Shown here: one piece after another, positions 54,220-63,422 of the stretch | Numbering within the stretch: position 1 is the first letter of the stretch | How the letters are laid out: every line of letters starts with the position of its first letter | NCBI RefSeq assembly: GCF_002368415.1 | Contig: NZ_AP018290.1 | Span: 5,159,614-5,223,613 of the forward strand | DNA: 64,000 nucleotides | Direction of reading: 5' to 3' | DNA from: Calothrix sp. NIES-4105 | Lineage (GTDB): Bacteria > Cyanobacteriota > Cyanobacteriia > Cyanobacteriales > Nostocaceae | Position numbers and translations under genes: made by a program | Notes under the pieces: generated by a model | Told to the model about the DNA's origin: nothing | The model's input: the letters and a program-made list of their open reading frames with translations, nothing else | Databases searched by the model: none

Positions 54220-54828
54220 TTAGGCAACAATAGCCATCGGACGACTACCAGCAGAGTGACGGTCAATTACCTGGTCGATTAAACCATATTCCTTTGACTC
54301 TTCAGGTGACATAAAAAAGTCACGTTCGGTATCTTCTGATATTTGATCATAAGATTTACCTGTGTGTTCAGCGAGATATTCATTCAAGCGTCGCTTGTGG
54401 TAGAGAATTTCTTTAGCTTGAATTTCAATATCGGTTGCTTGTCCTTGGGCGCCACCTAAAGGTTGGTGAATCATAATTCGCGAATGAGGAAGACTCATGC
54501 GCTTACCTTTAGTACCAGCACTCAAAAGAAAGGCGCCCATACTCGCTGCAAGTCCAGTACAAATTGTACATACGTCCGAACGGATGTACTTCATGGTGTC
54601 AAATATACCCATACCCGCAGTCACCGAACCGCCGGGAGAGTTGATATACATATATATATCTTTTTCTGGGTCCTCAGCATCCAAAAATAAAAGTTGAGCA
54701 ACAATTAGGTTAGCCACATTGCTATCAATCGGTTGCCCTAAGAAAATAATCCGCTCACGTAAGAGTCGCGAGTAAATATCAAAGGCGCGCTCGCCTCGAC
54801 CCGATTGTTCAATAACGATAGGAATCAT
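54220..54828 (-). CDS. clpP: ATP-dependent Clp protease proteolytic subunit
   Basis: 202 residues. Catalytic Ser in [16 protein letters not shown] (about 97), His in [10 protein letters not shown] (about 122), and the [21 protein letters not shown] and [20 protein letters not shown] segments typical of ClpP. Near its N-terminus [11 protein letters not shown] marks the start of the mature subunit. It forms the barrel protease with ClpC/ClpX chaperones. Cyanobacteria have several ClpP paralogues; I cannot say which number this one is. No clp partner gene is adjacent. Confidence 0.95.
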   Translation of the reverse strand: MIPIVIEQSGRGERAFDIYSRLLRERIIFLGQPIDSNVANLIVAQLLFLDAEDPEKDIYMYINSPGGSVTAGMGIFDTMKYIRSDVCTICTGLAASMGAFLLSAGTKGKRMSLPHSRIMIHQPLGGAQGQATDIEIQAKEILYHKRRLNEYLAEHTGKSYDQISEDTERDFFMSPEESKEYGLIDQVIDRHSAGSRPMAIVA

Positions 54829-55190
54829 GTAGCTTTATTAGAGTTATTTTAGGTACATTTTATCGATTTCAGAGCTAGTGTCGCTGTCCAATTAACCGAA
54901 CATCTCGTAGGATTACCAAAAGAAACCGGGGTTCTTGTCAAAGATTTCGCTATAAACCTTAGATTTTCATAGAGAAGCCTGGTTTGTGTTCGCGAGAGTT
55001 AGATCAAGCAGGATTTTGGGAACTATAGGTATGTAACGACTGCTTGAGTTTAACTATATTATATGTAACTTTAGCAAATTCTTTATTCTTGGCTTCCGGA
55101 TTTAATCATCCGGAAGAGGTAGATAAAAAGTACGAGGCACATTATGTCGAACTCCATGCCGTCCATGCTATCCATCCAGAGAGAGAAGTT
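54829..55190. other. Intergenic region upstream of clpP and the small secreted ORF
   Basis: 362 bases. A 107-codon open frame begins at 55044, but only its 3' part (from 55191) looks coding. No terminator seen. Confidence 0.35.
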
Positions 55191-55367
55191 ATGTTTAAAA
55201 AACTTATACAGGCTGCTATGTTCACCTGCTTGCTTCAACTGTTAGCTACACTCAGTTCAACTTCTGTAAACTCAACTAAAACATCACCATCTCTTGTAGA
55301 AAGACCTGAGCCAATCGCTCAAACATCAGTATATATAGGGCATTCCGATTTAGGCGTTAAAGAATAA
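55191..55367 (+). CDS. Small possibly exported protein
   Basis: 58 residues from the ATG at 55191, preceded by GAGAGAAG. The basic N-terminus and hydrophobic stretch (MFKKLIQAAMFTCLLQLLATL) look like a signal peptide or membrane anchor, followed by a Ser/Thr/Pro-rich tail (STKTSPSLVERPEPIAQTSV). An upstream start at 55044 would add about 49 residues of no clear character. I do not recognise a family. It ends 62 bases before the DUF255 gene on the same strand. Confidence 0.42.
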   Translation: MFKKLIQAAMFTCLLQLLATLSSTSVNSTKTSPSLVERPEPIAQTSVYIGHSDLGVKE

Positions 55368-55429
55368 CCTATTAAAAATATATAAAACGCTAAACTAGAT
55401 GAGAAGGCTTATAAAGTGCATCGAAAACT

Positions 55430-57517
55430 ATGACTAATCGCCTTGCTCAAGCAAAAAGCCTCTATCTTCGCAAGCACGCGGACAATCCTATAGATTGGTG
55501 GTACTGGTGCGATGAAGCTTTATCGACTGCGCTATCACAAAATAAACCTATATTTCTTTCAATTGGTTATTCGAGTTGCCATTGGTGTACTGTTATGGAA
55601 GGTGAGGCGTTTTCAAATCTTGAAATCGCCTCTTATATAAATGCTAATTTTGTCCCTATTAAGGTAGACCGCGAAGAACGTCCTGACCTTGATAGTATTT
55701 ACATGCAATCGCTGCAAATGATGAGCGGTCAAGGTGGATGGCCGCTAAATGTATTTTTATCTCCTGAAGATTTAGTACCATTTTACGCTGGTACATATTT
55801 TCCCGTTGAACAGCGCTACGGTCGTCCGGGTTTTTTACAAGTGTTGCAAGCACTGCGTCAATATTACGATACAGAGAAAGCCGATTTACAAAAACGTAAG
55901 GGCGTTATATTAGAAGCATTACTTGAAAGTGCTGTTTTAAATGTAGGTTACGTAACTGAAGCTCAAGATAATGAGTTATTACATCAAGGCTGGGAAAGAT
56001 CTGTAAAAATTATTACACCACAACAGCAGGGTAATAGATTCCCGATGATTAGTTATGCTGAGTTAGCATTACGAGGGACTAGGTTTAACTTTGAATCAGA
56101 TTATGATGCAAAAACTTGTTGTAAGCAACGCGCGTTAGATTTGGCACTAGGTGGAATTTTTGACCATGTAGCAGGTGGGTTTCATAGATATACAGTGGAC
56201 TCAACATGGACAGTGCCGCATTTTGAGAAAATGCTTTACGACAACGGACAAATAGTTGAGTATTTAGCAAATATCTGGAGTGCAGGATTTAACGAACCCG
56301 CATTTGAAAGGGCTGTTGCCTTAACTGTAGAATGGCTGAAAAGGGAAATGACGGATAAGTCTGGTTACTTTTATGCAGCACAAGATGCTGATAATTTTAC
56401 CAACTCTACAGAAATCGAGCCAGAGGAAGGCGCCTTTTATGTATGGAGTTACAGTGAATTACAGGAATTACTGACGCACGAAGAACTAACGGAATTACAG
56501 CAGCAGTTTACTTTTACTACTAACGGTAACTTTGAAGGTAAAAATGTATTGCAACTGCGCCAAGCAACAAAAATAAGCGATACAGTCGAGACGGCTTTAG
56601 AAAAATTATTCATCGCGCGTTACGGTGTAATGAAGAGTGAGATAAAAACTTTTACACCCGCGCGTAATAATCATGAAGCCAAAACTTTAGAGTGGCAAGG
56701 ACGCATTCCTCCCGTCACCGATACAAAAATGATTGTTGCCTGGAATAGTTTAATGATTTCGGGTTTAGCAAAAGCCTACATAGTCTTTCGTCAACCAGTT
56801 TACCTCGAATTAGCAACCAACGCTGCAAATTTTATTCTAAGTCATCAATATATAGATGGGCGCCTGCACCGACTAAATTATGAAGGAGAGGCAACATTAC
56901 CAGCACAGTCAGAAGATTACGCCTTTTTTATCAAAGCACTTCTAGATTTACATAGTACAGATGTAATTGGTAGAGACGCGATTAATCGCGTCTCTACATC
57001 ATCGCGTTTTCTTGAAGCAGCAATTTCACTTCAAGAGGAATTTGATAAATATTTATGGAGTACTGAGTTAGGTGGGTATTTCAACGCAGCTAGTGATAAT
57101 GTAAGCAAGTTAATTATTCGAGAACGCAATTACCAAGATAGTGCAATTCCCTCAGCAAATGGAGTTGCGGTTGCAAATCTTGTGCGTCTTGCTTTGCTCA
57201 CTGACAATTTACATTATTTAGATTTGGCAGAAAAAGCTTTGAAAGCTTTTCGGGGGATAATGGGTAGCGCTCCCCAAGCTTGTCCTAGTTTATTTTCTGC
57301 TTTAGATTGGTATCGTAATTCGACTTTAATTCGCACTACTTCTGACCAAATTGATAAATTATTATCTCAACATCTACCTACGGTGGTATTTTCGGAAATA
57401 TCTAAATTACCTGAAGCAAGTGTTGGTTTAGTTTGTCAAGGATTAAAATGCCTTCCGGCGCCAGGAAGTATAGAACAGTTGTTGGAGCAAGTGCGGCAAA
57501 GTTCGCAACGGATATAA
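55430..57517 (+). CDS. DUF255/thioredoxin-domain protein (YyaL/SPATA20-like)
   Basis: 695 residues. The thioredoxin-like N-domain has IGYSSCHWCTVME (CxxC, Cys50/Cys53) within the motif FLSIGYSSCHWC, then VKVDREERPDLD and GGWPLNVFLSP. The C-terminal two thirds is an alpha/alpha-barrel like glycoside-binding folds (GGIFDHVAGGFHRYTVD, VPHFEKMLYDNGQ). The role is unresolved; it is thought to be a redox or sugar-related enzyme. A 28-bp GTAGAGACGC palindrome is inserted in frame near codon 514, adding GRDAINRVST between a helix (LLDLHSTDVI) and the next (SSRFLEAAISL). Confidence 0.9.
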   Translation: MTNRLAQAKSLYLRKHADNPIDWWYWCDEALSTALSQNKPIFLSIGYSSCHWCTVMEGEAFSNLEIASYINANFVPIKVDREERPDLDSIYMQSLQMMSGQGGWPLNVFLSPEDLVPFYAGTYFPVEQRYGRPGFLQVLQALRQYYDTEKADLQKRKGVILEALLESAVLNVGYVTEAQDNELLHQGWERSVKIITPQQQGNRFPMISYAELALRGTRFNFESDYDAKTCCKQRALDLALGGIFDHVAGGFHRYTVDSTWTVPHFEKMLYDNGQIVEYLANIWSAGFNEPAFERAVALTVEWLKREMTDKSGYFYAAQDADNFTNSTEIEPEEGAFYVWSYSELQELLTHEELTELQQQFTFTTNGNFEGKNVLQLRQATKISDTVETALEKLFIARYGVMKSEIKTFTPARNNHEAKTLEWQGRIPPVTDTKMIVAWNSLMISGLAKAYIVFRQPVYLELATNAANFILSHQYIDGRLHRLNYEGEATLPAQSEDYAFFIKALLDLHSTDVIGRDAINRVSTSSRFLEAAISLQEEFDKYLWSTELGGYFNAASDNVSKLIIRERNYQDSAIPSANGVAVANLVRLALLTDNLHYLDLAEKALKAFRGIMGSAPQACPSLFSALDWYRNSTLIRTTSDQIDKLLSQHLPTVVFSEISKLPEASVGLVCQGLKCLPAPGSIEQLLEQVRQSSQRI
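56970..56997. repeat. GTAGAGACGC palindromic repeat, copy 5 (inside coding sequence)
   Basis: Perfect 28-bp palindrome GTAGAGACGCGATT / AATCGCGTCTCTAC lying wholly within the DUF255 gene and translated as GRDAINRVST. Confidence 0.92.
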
Positions 57518-57557
57518 CGGATGTAACGGATAGACTATTAAATTTTCTTGTGGAACC

Positions 57558-57585
57558 TTTCTTGTGGAACGGGCATCCTTGCCCG
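57558..57585. repeat. CTTGTGGAACGGGCATCCTT-type repeat
   Basis: 27 bases identical in reverse to 22779-22805. It sits in the short gap between the DUF255 gene and mobA, close to the mobA start. Confidence 0.88.
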
Positions 57586-57594
57586 TCAAATATA

Positions 57595-58203
57595 ATGATA
57601 CATACAGCAAAGAAAAAAATAACCGCGATTATATTAGCTGGCGGAAAAAGTTCGCGTATGGGGCAAGATAAAGCGATGCTCTCTATAGATGGAGTGCCAA
57701 TGCTTATGCGAGTTTATCAAGTTGCTGACTCTTGTGCTGATACTGTTTATATAATTACTCCTTGGCAAGAACGTTATCAAGATTTGCTGCCACCAAGTTG
57801 TCAGTTTATTCGTGAGGCGCCGTTTGAAGGTGATATTAATGCTGGTAGTCCTTTAGTAGGATTTGCTGAAGCATTAGTTCAAGTAAGTACTGAGTGGGTA
57901 TTACTTTTAGCTTGTGATTTACCTAATTTGCAGGTAGAGGTGTTGCAAGCCTGGATAGAAGGATTAGAGAATGTAAGAGCAGAAGCAATTGCGGCTTTAG
58001 TAAAGAATCAAAAAGGGTGGGAACCCTTGTGTGGTTTTTATCGCAAAAGTTGTTTAGCGGGACTCAATAAATTTATTAGCCAAGGTGGACGTTCATTTCA
58101 GGAATGGTTAAACCAAAACCCTGTTGAAGTTTTGCCGAACCCCAATATGGACATGTTTTTCAACTGTAATACTCCAGATGATTTGCGGCGCCCTTCATTG
58201 TAG
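57595..58203 (+). CDS. mobA: Molybdenum cofactor guanylyltransferase
   Basis: 202 residues from the ATG at 57595. A longer frame from 57433 would overlap the preceding gene and translate a repeat (NGHPCPSN), so it is rejected. The nucleotidyltransferase loop AIILAGGKSSRMGQDKAML, the LLLACDLPNLQ metal site, and GWEPLCGFYRK identify MobA. It attaches GMP to molybdopterin, making the cofactor of nitrate reductase and related enzymes. The repeat at 57558 lies in its leader. The last codons (DDLRRPSL) are near the usual family end. Confidence 0.9.
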   Translation: MIHTAKKKITAIILAGGKSSRMGQDKAMLSIDGVPMLMRVYQVADSCADTVYIITPWQERYQDLLPPSCQFIREAPFEGDINAGSPLVGFAEALVQVSTEWVLLLACDLPNLQVEVLQAWIEGLENVRAEAIAALVKNQKGWEPLCGFYRKSCLAGLNKFISQGGRSFQEWLNQNPVEVLPNPNMDMFFNCNTPDDLRRPSL

Positions 58204-58348
58204 GCGTACAGTTTGAGTTTACAATTATTATCTAAACTTTAATTTGCCTTTAAGGTTATAACAGCTTACACATTGATGTAAGTTGCTTTTGCCACCTACC
58301 AACTATTTACCATACCAACTACTTGTTTGGTTGCTGTTGTTGCCTACC

Positions 58349-58867
58349 ATGAAACACACTCTTTCCGTTCTAGTTGAAGACGAAGCGGGAGTTCTTTCCC
58401 GTATATCTGGTTTGTTCGCGCGTCGTGGTTTTAATATCGAAAGTCTCGCTGTTGGTCCTGCCGAACAATCGGGCGTTTCCCGAATTACGATGGTTGTACC
58501 TGGTGATGACCGTATTATAGAACAACTGACCAAACAGCTTTATAAACTGATAAATGTTTTAAAAGTTCAGGATATTACGGAAACTCCCTGCGTTGAGCGC
58601 GAGCTAATGTTGCTGAAAGTTAACGCAACAAGTAGTAACCGCTCAGAAATTGTTGAGCTTGCCCAGATATTCCGTGCGCGCGTTGTAGATGTTGCTGAGG
58701 ATTCGCTAACTTTAGAGGTAGTGGGAGATCCTGGTAAGATGGTCGCGATAGTACAAGTATTGCAGAAATTTGGTCTTAGGGAAATCGCGCGGACTGGCAA
58801 AATAGTCCTGACTCGTGAATCTGGTGTTAACACGGAGTTGTTAAAGTCGCTTGAAGCTAAAGTGTGA
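58349..58867 (+). CDS. ilvN: Acetolactate synthase small (regulatory) subunit
   Basis: 172 residues from the ATG at 58349 ([23 protein letters not shown]); an upstream in-frame start at 58283 adds a hydrophobic run of no family relevance. The ACT domain (about 1-75) shows [17 protein letters not shown], where valine binds for feedback control. The C-terminal domain (about 80-160) shows [19 protein letters not shown]. It regulates the large subunit of branched-chain amino-acid synthesis, encoded elsewhere. It could equally be named ilvH. Confidence 0.93.
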   Translation: MKHTLSVLVEDEAGVLSRISGLFARRGFNIESLAVGPAEQSGVSRITMVVPGDDRIIEQLTKQLYKLINVLKVQDITETPCVERELMLLKVNATSSNRSEIVELAQIFRARVVDVAEDSLTLEVVGDPGKMVAIVQVLQKFGLREIARTGKIVLTRESGVNTELLKSLEAKV

Positions 58868-58895
58868 GCAGGTAATTACTGAACATATTAAACAT

Positions 58896-58942
58896 ATCAT
58901 TGTGGAATGCTTTTGGATTCATTCATAGTATTCTACAATGAT
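58896..58942. terminator. Hairpin downstream of ilvN
   Basis: Arms ATCATTGTGGAAT and ATTCTACAATGAT, 13 bp with one G-U pair, 21-base loop. It lies 28 bases after the ilvN stop, but no T run follows. Confidence 0.5.
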
Positions 58943-59841
58943 TATATGAGTTTTATAGAGTTTAATATTGAATTCAAACCGCAATACGTTGCTTAAGTAA
59001 AAATTTTTACTGTTGTTTTTTTAACAATCGATTATCAGCAAGTCGTTATTCCAATTTTGCATTAAAGTTCTGCCAAAATGGCACACTTGATTTAGATAAA
59101 CCTGTTACAAAATAATAGGAAAGATTAAAACATAAAACAAAAGCTTAACAAAGCGCAATGTTTAGATATTAGCTTTCCATACCAAGTCGCGTTCTAGCTA
59201 TTTCACTTGTTTCAATTAGGAGCAGGTCAAAGTGCGTGTGTTTGCTTGGTACAAATAATAAAACGATCGAGCATTTTACTTTTGAGTTGTCTGTTATAAG
59301 TACATTCATTGATGATGATTGTAGGTGACAGGAACTTGTAAAGCGTTTTTAAAAATGTTGTTTTAAGTATCATGACTTAAAATAAATGTCGTGTCTGAGG
59401 TTGCATACTCATATGTTCGTTCTAAATAAAACATACAACGTTAATAACAAAAAAATGTTGCAGGCTAATGCGTTTACAACAACGTGCGACTGATAGGCAA
59501 CAGTGCATGTGAAAGTTGGTTGTGATATTTTCTTGGTTTTAGGATCACGTGAATTTACACTATGTTTAAGTTGACTTTTACTTAATGTTTGGTAAATAGT
59601 AAATTTTTTGTGCAGGTTATCTACCCATCTACTAAAATATAGCTGCTGTTCGTAGTTTTAATAATGCAGCCCTAGAATAACTTGCGTAAAAGCTACTTCA
59701 AGATTGTAGGTTCGGTTGAGCAACTACACCCAACCTGGAGTTATGAAGTCAGAAATTGGCTAGTTAAACTAATTTGATTTGGTTTTATATCCTTGAGAAG
59801 GATGTAATCGAATAATTAGTTGTACTGGCGCCCTCAGCTTG

Positions 59842-59864
59842 AACATACATTTTTGGATGTATGT
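59842..59864. other. Leader hairpin before the dehydratase gene
   Basis: Perfect 9-bp arms AACATACAT / ATGTATGTT with loop TTTTGG (one base either way). The right arm contains the upstream candidate ATG at 59861, which would be hidden in the stem, favouring the start at 59906. Confidence 0.55.
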
Positions 59865-59905
59865 TGCAAGAATGCGCGCGGATTACCCAGGAGGACTGGA
59901 CGGAT

Positions 59906-61951
59906 ATGAATATTTTATTTTTTGTTTCTCACTGGTTAGTTAAAAATACTTTAAATATTGTTTCAAGTCAGTTACTAAGGCTACGAAATCGTCATTTATT
60001 CGTTGTTGACGTATTTATATTTTTGATAACGCCTTTACTAGCGCTACTTTTGCGTCTAGATGGACATCTTGATATAAAGTTATATGCAGAAAGTTTAGCG
60101 GTAGCAACAGGGCTATTCTTAGTAATTAAAATAGTTGTATTTTGGAGCTTTGGATTTTATCGCCGCTACTGGCGTTATGCAAGCATTGAAGAGTTAGTAT
60201 ATGTAGGTGTTATCACAACTGCGTCGGTAGTTATTCAAGTTTTATTATTTGATAGCATAAAGCTTGTTTTACCAGTGACTTTAAGCGGTATACCAAAATC
60301 TCTACCATTTATTGACGGATTGCTGACGTGCGTTTTTATTGGCGCCCTTCGCTTTAGCTTTCGAGTTACTGAACGTCTTCAACAGCGACGCGCAAGTTTT
60401 GATTTGGAGGAGCGTGTAATAGTTGTCGGTGCCGGAAATGCTGGAGTGTCGCTGGTGCAAGAGATGCAGCGCAATCCTCATCTGGGCTTACGTCCGGTTG
60501 CTTTCATCGATGATGATCCCCAGAAGCTGAATACAAGAATTCGCGGTGTTCCCGTTGTCGGCACCCGGACGGCAATTCCTGATGCTGCTAGAAACTTGTA
60601 TGCTTGGAAAGCGATTATTGCGATGCCAAGTGTGAGTGGACAAGTGATTCGCAATGTTGTTGATATTTGTAAAAGCGCTCAGATTCAAACAAGCACTGTA
60701 CCTGGACTTGACGAGATTTTGAATGGTCGTGTTCGCGTTGAAAGCATTCGCGATGTCAGAATTGAAGATTTACTACGTCGTGAACCTGTCCAAACTGAAA
60801 CTGAGCGTGTATATAAGTTTATTCGAGGCAAGAAGGTTTTGATTACAGGCGCCGGAGGGTCGATAGGTAGTGAATTGTGCCGTCAAATTCTCAAATGTCG
60901 TCCGAGTGAAATAATATTAGTTGGACACGGTGAGAATTCTGTCTTTAATATCCAGCAAGAGCTTGAGCAGCTAATTCAGGTACTCAAAGAAGAAGGTCAA
61001 GCTTTACGTCAGAAGCCGCGTTTGTCTACCTTTATCGCAGATATTCGCTTCCGTGACCGTCTACAGCACGCTTTTGAGCGCCATCAACCTGATGTAATTT
61101 TCCATGCTGCTGCACACAAGCATGTACCATTGATGGAAGTCAATCCTGCCGAAGCTATAACTAACAATGTTGTGGGTACCAAGAACTTAGTTGAATTAGC
61201 GCTCAAATATAACGTTAACCACTTTGTGATGATATCCACTGATAAAGCTGTCAACCCAACTAATGTAATGGGCGCCAGTAAGAGAGTGGCAGAAATGCTA
61301 GTCTTACAAGCAGCAAAGCAAAGCGGCAAATCATATGTAGCGGTGCGCTTCGGCAATGTATTAGGGAGTCGCGGCAGTGTAGTTCCTACATTTAAGAAGC
61401 AAATTGCCGCAGGTGGTCCCATTACCGTTACCCATCCCGATATATGCCGCTACTTTATGACCATTCCAGAAGCAGTGCAACTCGTATTGCAAGCAGCAGT
61501 ACTCGGTAGAGGAGGTGAAGTCTTGATGTTGAATATGGGTCAACCAGTGAAGATTGTTGACTTGGCAGAAGAACTGATTAGGTTATCTGGATATGAGGTC
61601 AATAAAGATATTGATATTGTGTTTACCGGGTTGCGACCAGGAGAGAAGCTATTTGAGGAGTTGTTTATTGAGGGAGAGGAGTATGACCCTACAGAGCATG
61701 AGAAGCTATTTATGGTGAGGAATGCTAGTCAAATAATTCCTGATAATTTGAATGTTGCTGTTAATGCTTTGTGCCAAGCTGCTACTAAGAACGATGCTAA
61801 TTCTATTATGTTTTTGCTAGAGCAGGTGGCGCCGGGGTATAAACCGAGATACACGCAAAACCAAGTATCGGTAGATGCTTCAAAAAATACTTATGTAATA
61901 GAAAAATCAGTTGACAAGATATTTACGAGAATTGAACCAAAAAGGACATAA
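59906..61951 (+). CDS. FlaA1/CapD-type membrane-bound nucleotide-sugar dehydratase
   Basis: 681 residues from the ATG at 59906, chosen because AGGAGG lies 11 bases upstream and the alternative ATG at 59861 is inside a hairpin. Four N-terminal membrane helices (about 25-150), a first Rossmann domain (RVIVVGAGNAGVSLVQEM), then the catalytic extended-SDR domain (KKVLITGAGGSIGSELCRQIL; active-site STDKAVNPTNVMGASKR; HAAAHKHVPLMEVNP). The family includes UDP-GlcNAc 4,6-dehydratases (WbpM/PglF) that begin modified-sugar synthesis. It opens a surface-polysaccharide cluster with a flippase and a glycosyltransferase. Confidence 0.92.
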   Translation: MNILFFVSHWLVKNTLNIVSSQLLRLRNRHLFVVDVFIFLITPLLALLLRLDGHLDIKLYAESLAVATGLFLVIKIVVFWSFGFYRRYWRYASIEELVYVGVITTASVVIQVLLFDSIKLVLPVTLSGIPKSLPFIDGLLTCVFIGALRFSFRVTERLQQRRASFDLEERVIVVGAGNAGVSLVQEMQRNPHLGLRPVAFIDDDPQKLNTRIRGVPVVGTRTAIPDAARNLYAWKAIIAMPSVSGQVIRNVVDICKSAQIQTSTVPGLDEILNGRVRVESIRDVRIEDLLRREPVQTETERVYKFIRGKKVLITGAGGSIGSELCRQILKCRPSEIILVGHGENSVFNIQQELEQLIQVLKEEGQALRQKPRLSTFIADIRFRDRLQHAFERHQPDVIFHAAAHKHVPLMEVNPAEAITNNVVGTKNLVELALKYNVNHFVMISTDKAVNPTNVMGASKRVAEMLVLQAAKQSGKSYVAVRFGNVLGSRGSVVPTFKKQIAAGGPITVTHPDICRYFMTIPEAVQLVLQAAVLGRGGEVLMLNMGQPVKIVDLAEELIRLSGYEVNKDIDIVFTGLRPGEKLFEELFIEGEEYDPTEHEKLFMVRNASQIIPDNLNVAVNALCQAATKNDANSIMFLLEQVAPGYKPRYTQNQVSVDASKNTYVIEKSVDKIFTRIEPKRT

Positions 61952-62041
61952 AGAAGCTACATCAAAAGTGAATAGGAAAGTCAACTGAAGTAAAACACGT
62001 TTAAATTAGACTCATTAATTAGTGTTTGGAGTTGGAAATAA

Positions 62042-63421
62042 ATGACAATTTGGCAAAGGCAAGGACAAAAATTACTCATTTTTTGGAAAAAGCAAACCAA
62101 TGCTTCGGTCAACCGTAAAATTTTTAGTGCTGCCATTGCCGTCGGCTTATTCACTGCTCTAGTAAAAGTTGTCGCCATAATTAAAGAAGTGGTAGTTGCA
62201 TGGCGATTTGGTACGGGAAACGAGCTAGATGCTTTTTTAATTGCTCTGACAATCCCCTCTTTTATTATTAATCTTGTGGGAGGCTCTTTTAGTTCTGCTT
62301 TGATACCTGTGTATATTCAAGTACTGGAGCGAAAAGGGGGAAAAGCAGCTCAAAAGCTTTTTTCTGGGGTAACAATTTGCGGTTTGGGGTTCCTGAGCAT
62401 AGCTGTCATACTTATGTTAAGTACGGCATCAATGTATCTGCCCTGGATAGCTTCTGGATTTAGTTCTGAAAAGCTAAATCTAACTTTTGAGTATCTGTGT
62501 GCCCTTTCACCTCTGATCCTATTAAGTAGCCTGGTAATTATTTGGAGTTCTATATTGAATGCAGGGGAGCATTTTGCTCTTGCTGCCTCGTCTCCTATTG
62601 TAACTCCTGTGATTAGTATTGCTTTACTTCTATGTTTTAAGTCTTGGGGTATTTTTGCCTTGGTTGCAGGGCTATTCTTAGGGACAGTATTAGAAGTTGT
62701 TTTATTGGGTATAGGATTGCGTCGTCAAGGCATATCATTGTTTCCCAAGTGGCACGGATTCGATGCTCATTTGCGCCAGGTATTCAGTCAATATATTCCT
62801 ATGATTGCAGGAGGATTCTTACTTTCTAGCGCTATTATTGTCGATCAAGCTATGGCTGCCATGTTGTCACCAGGGAGCGTAGCAGTATTGAACTACAGTA
62901 ATAGAGCGATCGCATCACCCATGAGCTTAATTACTACAGCTTTAGGTTCTGCCGCAGTTCCTTATCTCTCTAAGATGATCGCTGTTGAAGATTGGATAGG
63001 ATTGCGTCAAACCTTAAAAAAATATTTGCGGCTGATATTTATAACTACTGTGCCTCTAGCAGGAATATTTATTATTTTTTCTCAACCTATAGTTCAATTA
63101 CTTTTTCAAAGAGGTTCATTCCGGCTTGAAGACACTTATATTGTCGCCGACACTCAAAGTTTTTTTGCATTACAAATACCTTTTTATATTGCCAATCTTT
63201 TGTTGATAAAAGTAGTTGTATCGATGCAAATGAGTTATATACTAAAATGGGTTTCTGGGTTTGCTCTTATTCTTAACATAATCTTAAATTATGTATTTAT
63301 GCAGTGGATGGGAATTAAAGGCATTGCTTTATCTACAAGTTGTGTGTATCTTTTCTCATTCCTTTATTTGTTTTTTTTCGCTAGTAATAAAATTACTAAA
63401 AAAATTAGTAGCCAAAAGTAA
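62042..63421 (+). CDS. MurJ/MviN-like lipid-linked polysaccharide flippase
   Basis: 459 residues with about 12-14 hydrophobic helices. The MOP-flippase motif is seen at the N-terminus (ALVKVVAIIKEVVVAWRFGTGNELDAFLIAL), plus GGSFSSALIPVY, and a central loop with the LRQVFSQYIPMIAGGF pattern. MurJ proteins move lipid II, and Wzx-like relatives move polysaccharide repeat units; the position between a dehydratase and a glycosyltransferase favours an exopolysaccharide or S-layer role over peptidoglycan. It carries the only HIP1 octamer seen in the window and no GGCGCC. Confidence 0.86.
   Translation: MTIWQRQGQKLLIFWKKQTNASVNRKIFSAAIAVGLFTALVKVVAIIKEVVVAWRFGTGNELDAFLIALTIPSFIINLVGGSFSSALIPVYIQVLERKGGKAAQKLFSGVTICGLGFLSIAVILMLSTASMYLPWIASGFSSEKLNLTFEYLCALSPLILLSSLVIIWSSILNAGEHFALAASSPIVTPVISIALLLCFKSWGIFALVAGLFLGTVLEVVLLGIGLRRQGISLFPKWHGFDAHLRQVFSQYIPMIAGGFLLSSAIIVDQAMAAMLSPGSVAVLNYSNRAIASPMSLITTALGSAAVPYLSKMIAVEDWIGLRQTLKKYLRLIFITTVPLAGIFIIFSQPIVQLLFQRGSFRLEDTYIVADTQSFFALQIPFYIANLLLIKVVVSMQMSYILKWVSGFALILNIILNYVFMQWMGIKGIALSTSCVYLFSFLYLFFFASNKITKKISSQK
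62906..62913. other. Sole HIP1 octamer (GCGATCGC) noticed in the window
   Basis: One perfect GCGATCGC inside the flippase gene. I noticed no other in 64 kb, which is very few for a cyanobacterium. Confidence 0.8.
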
Positions 63422-63422
63422 A

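Larger units (their letters stand above)
58868..59905. other. Long intergenic region before the polysaccharide cluster (1038 bases)
   Basis: No gene, tRNA or known RNA seen. It begins with a 13-bp hairpin (58896-58942) that may terminate ilvN and ends with a 9-bp hairpin (59842-59865) just before the dehydratase gene. The rest is AT-rich and featureless to the eye; a promoter for the polysaccharide cluster should lie here. Confidence 0.4.

Noticed and set aside
55044-55190. Extended 107-residue version of the small exported protein
   Set aside because: The first 49 residues show no signal or family character, and the ATG at 55191 has a better ribosome site and begins a plausible signal peptide.
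57433-57594. N-terminal extension of MobA
   Set aside because: It overlaps the preceding gene and translates an intergenic repeat. The family starts at the AIILAGG loop soon after the ATG at 57595.
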